Below, piece after piece: positions 56,619-64,000 of a stretch of 64,000 nt of DNA. The DNA comes from Halicephalobus mephisto. Lineage: Eukaryota > Nematoda > Chromadorea > Rhabditida > Panagrolaimidae. Both the position numbers and the translations under genes were made by a program. The stretch spans positions 124,001 through 188,000 of the forward strand of contig SWDT01000028.1 of the NCBI GenBank assembly GCA_009193035.1, read 5' to 3'. Within the stretch, counting starts at the first letter, position 1. Each line of letters begins with the position of its first letter. Below the pieces are notes generated by a model. The model searched no databases, was not told the DNA's origin, and saw only the letters and a program-made list of their open reading frames with translations.

Positions 56619-57524
56619 TTTGGAAAATTTAAAAACACAAAATGATGACAAAAAAAAAGTAAAATACAGTTGGAATAATTTTTTTGATTTACATAATCTC
56701 ATTTTTGGACATAATTTCCAAAAAAAATATTTTTTACATAAGTACAAAAATTAATAAAAAAATTTAAATAAATCTACTAAAATTAAAATAAGGATTTTTC
56801 AAGAAAAATAATCTTCGCTAGATTACGGTAAAAATAAATTTTAAAAATATTTTTAATTTTTTTTAAATTTTTTTAAAATTAAAAATTTCGAAATAAATTT
56901 AATTTAATTTTGAAACAATTTTTATTTAAAATCGAAATATTTTAATCTGAATTGAATTCATTTAAATTCGAAAATTTTAAATTTAAAAAAATCAAAAATT
57001 TCGATTATTTTGCAAAATATTCAAAAAATCACATGGAGAATTTAAATTAATTTTTCACATTTTTACAATATTCAATAGGAGGATAGAAGGTTACAGAGGT
57101 GTCTAAAATGATATTAAATCGAATTTTCAAAAATTTTCATCATGGAAGTTCTCAGTGCGAATTTCCAGAACCTCCTGCAACCTTCTAGAATTCTCAATTT
57201 CACATATTGATTTTAATCTTTATTAAATCCAAAAAGTTCAAAGAGATCTGAGAAGATCCTAGAAGATTTAACAGAATCCTAAAAATATGGATTTCGTAAT
57301 CGTTGGCAAAGTGACTCGCGGCGCCAATTCTAGGCTCCTCTGAATTTCGCTTATTAATCTTTATTAAATTCCAAAAAGTTTCAAAAATATCCCAGATATT
57401 TGAGAAGATCCTAGAAGGTTCACTAGAATCCTAAAAATATGGATTTCGTAATCGTTGGCAAAGTGACTCGCGGCGCCAATTCTAGGCTCCTTCGAATTTT
57501 CGCTTTTCTTCGTCGATTTTCCAC
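56619..57524. other. Divergent upstream region with a duplicated block
   Basis: Between the SLC17-like start and the ASPHD-like start. The first half is AT-rich; the second half holds a direct duplication of about 150 bases (listed separately). No gene found. Confidence 0.5.
57208..57512. repeat. 152-base tandem duplication just upstream of the ASPHD-like gene
   Basis: Two copies with a 152-base period. The last 60 bases of each, from CCTAAAAATATGGATTTCGT through GTGACTCGCGGCGCCAATTC and TAGGCTCCT, are almost identical; the first half is more diverged. The second copy ends 13 bases before the start codon. Confidence 0.85.
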
Positions 57525-58900
57525 ATGATTCCTTTCTACCTTCTTATTGGATTTACTCCTTTTTTGTTTTACCTCTGCTTGTTACTTTTTTCATCCCTCG
57601 ATGAACGGCTCTATCCTCGGCTATATCCAGTGAAACCGATTTGTTCATCTTCTTCTTGTGTTCGGTGTTCGAAAAATTTAACAGTAAGTTTTTTCTTTTT
57701 TTTCATATATGAATTTTTACTTTTTCAGCTTCTCAGTAGAGCCAATAAGTTTTTTAATGATGTATTTGGGGAGTCGTCTAATTATCAACGTATTAAAAAA
57801 GGTCTGGAGAAATCCCGGGATCAGGACGAAATCCTTCTTTTCAATATAGTCGAATTGGAATCCCGGCCGATCTGGACTTTGGAAGACTCAGGTAGGATTC
57901 TTGTTAAGGACATTCTAAAACTCGAATCGTCCTTCGCTACGATAAAACTGGCCGGATTAAAGGTTCGTGTTTATTAATTTTGATTTTTTTCAATTTTTAA
58001 ATTTTAGTTTCTTTCGAAAAATCCTTCAATGTGGAAAAAAAATCAAGAATCCAATGGTTCTTGTTGGTTTGTGTTTCCACTACTGAATCAAGGGCAGTGG
58101 ATGGATCAGCACTGTCGTGAAGATCCGGACTTGATGGCCGTTGTCCATTCCCTAGAGTCCACGATGTACGGATGTGCCTTTGGGAACATCTTCTTCTCCA
58201 TGTTGCCTGCCAGATCTACAATCCAAGTTCATCGAGGGCCTACAAATATCCGTCTGAGATGTCATTTAGGATTGGAAGTTCCCAACGATCGAGATTCTTG
58301 TTTTCTGATGGTCGACGATAACGTAAGTTTTTTTTTAAATTTTTTAAACTTAGAATCCTCCGAAATTCAGTGACAACTTCTGGGATCTATATTCAGAATC
58401 AAAGTCTGTTTCTAAAAAGTTTTACAAACTCGCTTTAAAATAGTTCCCTGAAAGTTTTATTTTAATTTTCACAAAAATATGATCAAATTTTCAAAAACGA
58501 TATATTTTTGAAGTTTTCGAATTCCCGCCCAAAAAGAGAACGAACTTCATAAAAGTAAAAAGTTACAACTCCAGTAATTCTCTTATTTTTGGGATAATCC
58601 TAAAATTTCCAAAAATTCGTTCTAAAACAGTTTCGCCAAAATTTTGTTTTTAATTTTTACAATATTGTTTAATGTAAAATTTCAGAAGATCACTTGGGAA
58701 GAAGGAAAATGCTTTATTTTCGATGATTCTCGACCGTAAGTTTATTTTTAATTTTCATTTTGATTATTTTTTCTAGACATTCTGTGAATTCTTCAAATTC
58801 TAAGGAAGACAGATTAGCTTTCGTACTGGATTTCTGGCATCCAGACCTAAGTTTGTCCGAAAGAACAACTCTCAAGCGATGTTTTCCAGAAACGGAATAA
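57525..58900 (+). CDS. Aspartyl/asparaginyl beta-hydroxylase domain protein (ASPHD-like)
   Basis: Exons 57525..57683, 57729..57962, 58008..58322, 58686..58735 and 58777..58900 encode 293 residues. A signal anchor (FYLLIGFTPFLFYLCLLLF) spans residues 3-21, followed by a SSSSCVRCSK motif. The C-terminal domain (about 140-290) is the 2-oxoglutarate/Fe(II) hydroxylase of the ASPH family. HRGPTNIRLRCHLGL contains the first iron ligand His, DSRPHSV the second, and the Arg in DRLAFVLDFWHP is the expected oxoglutarate-binding residue. This family uses two His and no Asp, so nothing is missing. The substrate is unknown; ASPHD1/2 proteins are single-pass ER or Golgi membrane proteins. AATAAA lies near 58915. 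Confidence 0.91.
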
Positions 58901-59034
58901 TTATACGGTTTGTTTCAATAAAAAATTCATAAAATTCTTAATCAATTTGACCGTGTTTTTTTATCAAGCGTTATTTATCGCTTTATCTTTTTCTTTGTTT
59001 TTTTATTTTTAGGTATATTTTTAAAATATTCCAG

Positions 59035-62000
59035 ATGAATTCAGAATCTGCAGATGACACTAATCTTAGAGTGTTTTTAAGAAAAGTATTCCGAATTCGG
59101 AGTTCATCTTCTGAACAAAACACGCCTTCTCCAAGAATTTCAATGATAAATAAGTTTGATTTTTGTGAAAATCAAGGTTAGTTTTTTTGATTATAAATTT
59201 GACAAAGTTTTTATTTGTTTATAATATTTAAAGTTCAATAGTTAATAATTGAAGCAACTTAGCGCAAGAAAATAGGAATGTTTGCCAGTAGGGTTTGCAT
59301 TGTCTATCCTTTTTTCAATCGAAAAACGAAAGACGAGGATGAATGCCTCTGTTATGGAAGCTCAACTAACGCATTGAATGAGGAGGAACAGTTTTGCGCG
59401 CGAGTTTTCTTTCCTCATAAAATAGTCCGAGTTTTTTTCTAAATTTTGTTTTAAAAATTCATAATTTTTTACAAATAGATTAATGATCTTTGAAGAAAAA
59501 AACATGTTTTTTTAAGAAAATTAATGATGAAATTTTAATGTTTTTTAAATTGATTGATTTTGGAGAATTGTTTTTGTGAATAATCTGGTTATGAGATAGG
59601 GATAAAATCAATTGTGTCAGTAGACTTGTTTGATTATTGATTTTGGGAATGATGGTTAATGATTGTTTGTTCTCTTTGTTTTATGTGAATTGACAGCTCA
59701 TTTTTTTAGATTTTATAGGAAATAAGATTTTTTTATTGATTGATTTCAATAGTTTTTTTAAAGAATCCAAGTAAAACTAGTTTTGTTGCCTTTTTTGGCT
59801 GGAATTTTAGCTGTTATTGAGCGCTTCTGTCTGTTTTTTTTTAGTTTAAATGCCTTTATTCACTTTGGAGAAAAATTCTGGTGAAGAATTTTGATGGCAA
59901 CTATGTATATCCAATTTTTTTTTCCAAACTAACAAAGTCATGTCTCATTGTGACAAGTTTCTTTTTTATTCCGCCATATTTCGTGTTTTAATATAGATTT
60001 TTTGTCGAAAAATTAAACTAAAAATTGATATTGTTATTTTACAGGACATATTTGCTGTTTTTTCGTCAAATTGGTTAAAAACGGGAATTATTTCTGATTA
60101 CTAATTGAAATCCGGGTTATGACCAGTTGATTTCTGTTATTTCACTAAATTTTGATTATTTTTGTCAACTGAAAAATGTCGAATTTGACTAAAGACGTAT
60201 TTTCTTGTGAAAATTTAAAAGCAGTTTTGGAACCGACTGTAGCTGAAAGGAAATTATGTAAGTTTTTATTTTAAAAGTAATTTTGAATTTAAAAATTTGA
60301 ATTTGATACATTTTTTTGACGTTATTGTGGTTCAGAGATTACTCCATGGCATTACACATCCAATTCTCCCTTGCTTTTCTAATTTTTTTCCTTACTTGTC
60401 TGAGAGAAAACGTTCGACCGGGATTCCGTTAAGAATAAGGCCATTCTAACTTCAATGGTCTGAGTTCTAACGGTTGCCAGCGGCAGCTAGAGTCCCAACA
60501 CTGCTTCTTCCCAATAGCTTCCCGTGTGTGCATTTTTTCTGAAATAGAAGAGTTTTGTCAGTGTTGAGGATGAATACAATCGTTTTATTGATGTGTGTGA
60601 TGGGAAATTGGAATTTTGTAGTTTTTATAAAATTAATTTTAAAAAAGTTTAATTTTTGTATAATTTTTAATGTAAAAATATAGTTTTTTTTTAAGTTTTT
60701 AAATTTTATGGTTTTTTTTGGGATTTTTGAATCATTTAATCTGATGTTTTTTATCTTTCGTGAAATCTTGTTTTTTTGGATTAAAACGGATTTTTTAATT
60801 AAACATTAGTTTTTAAGTTTTTGACGTCAAAGATAAACTTGACAAAAGTACAATTTTATTTTTAGTGACATTTCTGGATTTTTTAATTATGATTTTTTTC
60901 AAAATCCCTTGAATTGTAATATGTCTTTTTTGAAATCTTTTGAATTGTAATATATCTTTTTGCTTTAGATGCTCAAATTCAAATAGGCTTTTGGCTTTTC
61001 TCATTTCCTTTTTCCGATTATTTGCGGGATTTTTCTATTTACATATATCTAAGATTGGAAATTTTTTGAGAATGTCAAATTCATCACCTCGAGACCAGAA
61101 ACAGCGAAATTCAATAACTTCTGGATTGAGTTCACCTACTTTAGGAAGAATATTAGTTGATCAAGGAAAAAAATCTTTGAGAGCAGTAAAAACAAGAGCT
61201 TCTAGTTTGGGTGGGATATTTGGGATTTAAGATTTTTTTAGTTTTTATATTTGTTTTGTTTTTTCAGGTGGAAATGCTAGTTCTGGACTTCCTCAAATGA
61301 CGGGTTCTTCTAGTTGTCTTCCATCTACTTCAAGTACTTTGCTAGAATCAGGAGATTTACAAGTTTCTAAAAATTCTACAATGTTGGATCAGATTAGCTA
61401 TTTGGGAAGTTCGAAAATTGATAATCCGTTGAGTGAAACAGAAATGCTGCAAATTGTTGCTAATTTTAATAGAGAAAAAGCTCATGATGCTATTCCGATT
61501 ATTATTGTTATTCCTAATTTTGCTGGTGGACTTGTTAAATTATATGAACAATCAAGCAAATCAGAAATTTCAACATTTCCTGTTCAAAGAATCAGATTCT
61601 GTGCTAGAGGTCAACTGAATTCTCCAGAAAGAGCGTGTTTTGCTTTGAGTTTTACGCAATTTACAGGAACAGAAGAACTTAATCAATGTCACGTGTTTAG
61701 ATGTCATGTACCTGATGCAGCGGGTAAAGCATTGACTTGTTTTGCAAATGCTTTTAGAAATACAGATCCAAATGTTGGTGTACAATTTAATTTACCACAA
61801 TCTCCATCGTCACCGAGAATTGGAAGTTGTAGTCCTGCTCCGAAAGGTGTTGAAGAAGATTATCAATTTGAAGCGTTTTTAGAAATGAAAGAAGAAGATC
61901 AAAAAAAAGGTTTTACATTGTGTCCGATGGATAAGAATTGTTTGAAATTAAGAAGAGATAGAGAAAAAAGAGTTGTGGTGGTTATTAGACAAGTAAGTGG

Positions 62001-64000
62001 ACCTAGACCGTTGGCAGTTAAGAAATGTTTTGGATTGTTACTGGCTCCTGGAAGAAATGTAAGAGAAGCGGATATGCATTTATTGGATATTGAAAATGAT
62101 GTGTCTGGTGAAGGAAATAGAACGTATATGATTGAAGGATTGTGGAATCCATGTGTTCCGCAATTTGAAGTATTAAATACAGAAACTCCAAAAGGTAATT
62201 TTTAAAATAGTTAATTTTGAAATTATTGTTGATTTTTTAGAAACTCGAGTTTATATAACTGTGGCAGCAGATGTTATACTTGAGGGAATCAATGAGCCTG
62301 TTAGATTTAATATTGAATGTAAAGCGAGAATTTTTCAACAATATGAGAGATTTTGGTATGTTACGAGAAAAGCTGTGAATGAAAGTTATTTTTTGACGAT
62401 CAAAGTAAGTTTTATCCATTGGATTAAATCGATAGGGATAGGGAAAGGTCAACATGTGGTTTTGTGTAAACATAAAATGGTCAATTTTCTTAACGGAGAA
62501 CGGAAGAAAATAGAAAAAGTTTTAAAGGAATGTTTTTTTTCTAAGAATTTGATTTTTTTTATCGGATTTTAGGATTTCAATGGTTTTTAGATTTTTATAA
62601 TTTTTATGTACATTAATTTTTCAAAAGTTAATCTGATTAGAATCCTGTATTTGTGCATTTATGCTCTAGTTGTTTTCGTTCAAGGGCATCTAGATTTACA
62701 TGGAACTTAAAAAACGTCAAGTTTGTCAAGTTTTTGTTCATTATTTTATTTTTTAAAATTTTTCGTTTTTGATTTTTTTGAGAATAATTGAACTAAGAAT
62801 TAGAGAATAGTCATTGGAAAAAAGAAAAAAAATGAAAAAGCAGCCGCTCTATTCCATAACACGTGGCGGAAACGTCGTTATCGAGTATTTAGAAGGCTGC
62901 AATAGCAGTGTTGGGAAAAATTTATTTTTTATATATTTTTTATACGTAAACTAGGTCAAAAATGGAATTTTGATATATGGTATTTTCGGAATAGTTCGTG
63001 TATATTACGTTTTATCAATTTTTGATATGTGAAGTTGTTGGAAAAGTTAGTAGGAATTAATTTTATGGATTTTCCATATATGAACTTGTTGAGGAAATTA
63101 ATCTAAATTAAGTTTTGATATATGGAATTTTGTGAAAGTTTGTTTAAATTAAGTTTTGTAGATTTTTAATATATGAATTTGTTTAGGGAAACAATGTAGA
63201 TTCAATTTTATAAGTTTTTAATATATGGATTGTTATTTTTAATATTTTAGATGGATGAGAGCCCATCGACAAGTGCAGAAGCTCCTTACAAGGTCCTGAA
63301 ATGCGAATCTATAACGGAACGAGAAAGGACAATGAGTTCACGTCATTCTGTTGGAGTTCTTAGATCTCCAACAAAACTTCCTGCTCAATTGATTCATTTA
63401 GCAGATGAAAATGACAGTGATGGAGATGAGCCTTTGCTTTCTGGATCAGGAGCGGTTAATCAGGAATGTCCAGAAGATGTTATGGAAGAATGGAAAAATA
63501 TAATTGAAAAATGGAAAGAAGATCAATGTAGTCGACCTAGTAAATTGAATGAATTGATATATGACGGAGTTCCGGATGTATTGAGAACAGAAGTTTGGCA
63601 ATTGTTAGCTAAAGCTTGGAAAGAAGACGATTTGGCAAATACTTATAGAATGTTGTTAGATAAGGTTTGGTTTTTATTTTGTTTAAAAAAGTAAGAGTAA
63701 TTTTAGGAATGCCCATCTGATACAGTAATCTTAAGAGATATTCATCGTACATTTCCTGCTCATGATTACTTTAAGGAATCTAATGGTCTTGGACAAGAAG
63801 CTTTGTATAAAATTAGCAAAGCTTATTCATTGTATGATGAAGAAGTAAACTATTGTCAAGGATTAAGCTTTCTTGCTGCTGCTCTTTTGCTTCATGTAAG
63901 TGGTAATTTTTAGAAGTTTTTATTTTTGGTTTTTTTAGATGCCAGAAGAACAAGCTTTTTGTGTATTGGTTAAAATAATGTTTGATTATGGTTTGAGAGA
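59035..64000 (+). CDS. tbc-11: RABGAP1-type Rab GTPase-activating protein TBC-11 (partial, runs off right edge)
   Basis: Common exons are 61268..62194, 62241..62404, 63251..63664, 63707..63895 and 63939..64000 (open). Three possible first exons, 59035..59176, 60176..60257 and 61072..61210, each begin with ATG, end at a GT and leave phase 1, matching the acceptor at 61268. Exon 2 contains a PTB domain (starting near ISYLGSSKIDNPLSE), followed by the RABGAP1-specific kinesin-like region (FLEMKEEDQKKGF onward). The TBC domain begins with LIYDGVPDVLRTEVW. It has the arginine finger in ILRDIHRTFP and the glutamine finger in YCQGLSF, so it should be catalytically active toward a Rab GTPase. Human RABGAP1 acts on Rab GTPases in endosomal and Golgi traffic. 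The remaining TBC and C-terminal coiled-coil lie beyond the window. Confidence 0.93.
62405..63250. other. Large tbc-11 intron with an internal island
   Basis: An 846-base intron. At 62830-62910 a mixed-composition island contains CACGTG; from 62980 to 63240 about six copies of a TTTTGATATATGGAATTT-type unit occur. The next exon starts with ATG at 63251 in frame, so an internal promoter for a short isoform is possible. Confidence 0.42.

Overview
The window looks like genomic DNA of a rhabditid nematode. Nearly all genes have short introns (about 40-60 bases, GT...TTTCAG/TTTTAG). There are nematode-type gene families: SRH-superfamily chemoreceptors, a saposin-like caenopore-type protein, a C-type lectin-like protein and SLC17-type transporters. 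There are also one-to-one homologues of conserved eukaryotic genes. I see no sign of bacterial or viral origin. I cannot name the species. Coding exons have normal base composition, while introns and intergenic DNA are extremely AT-rich and packed with short tandem repeats, foldbacks and small TA-flanked elements. All gene models below were assembled by hand from splice sites and checked for reading phase.

Layout. 0-6 kb: a trehalose-phosphate phosphatase (gob-1, cut by the left edge) divergent from an RBM7-like RNA-binding protein, then a decayed reading frame and an SLC17-like transporter. 6-10.9 kb: gene-poor, with decayed frames and a MITE. 10.9-14.2 kb: a single-pass membrane protein and a transmembrane tyrosine-type kinase start only 46 bases apart, head to head. 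15.6-17.7 kb: a saposin-like gene with a pogo-like MITE in its intron. 17.7-29.3 kb: a repeat desert with foldbacks, minisatellites and a few islands that look like promoters. 29.3-33.9 kb: a five-exon gene for a probable nuclear protein of unknown function. 34-42.5 kb: small transposons, two intact chemoreceptors, an orphan chemoreceptor exon and Hsp70-like debris.

43-64 kb is gene-dense: a small secreted precursor; a C-type lectin-like gene; a probable operon gtf-2H5 / lcmt-1 / emc-4 (TFIIH subunit, PP2A methyltransferase, ER membrane complex subunit); a TMEM164 homologue; a cytochrome b5; a second SLC17 transporter carrying a tRNA-Glu(UUC) in an intron; an ASPHD-type hydroxylase; and the 5' half of tbc-11 (RABGAP1) with three apparent alternative first exons.

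Apart from the operon the genes do not form one pathway. I do not see a convincing new multi-gene system. The most unusual signals are the dispersed GGATAGTGACT foldback family, the kinase/membrane-protein head-to-head pair, the unknown nuclear protein and the tbc-11 alternative starts. What is 'known' rests on recognised families from memory; no database search was run.
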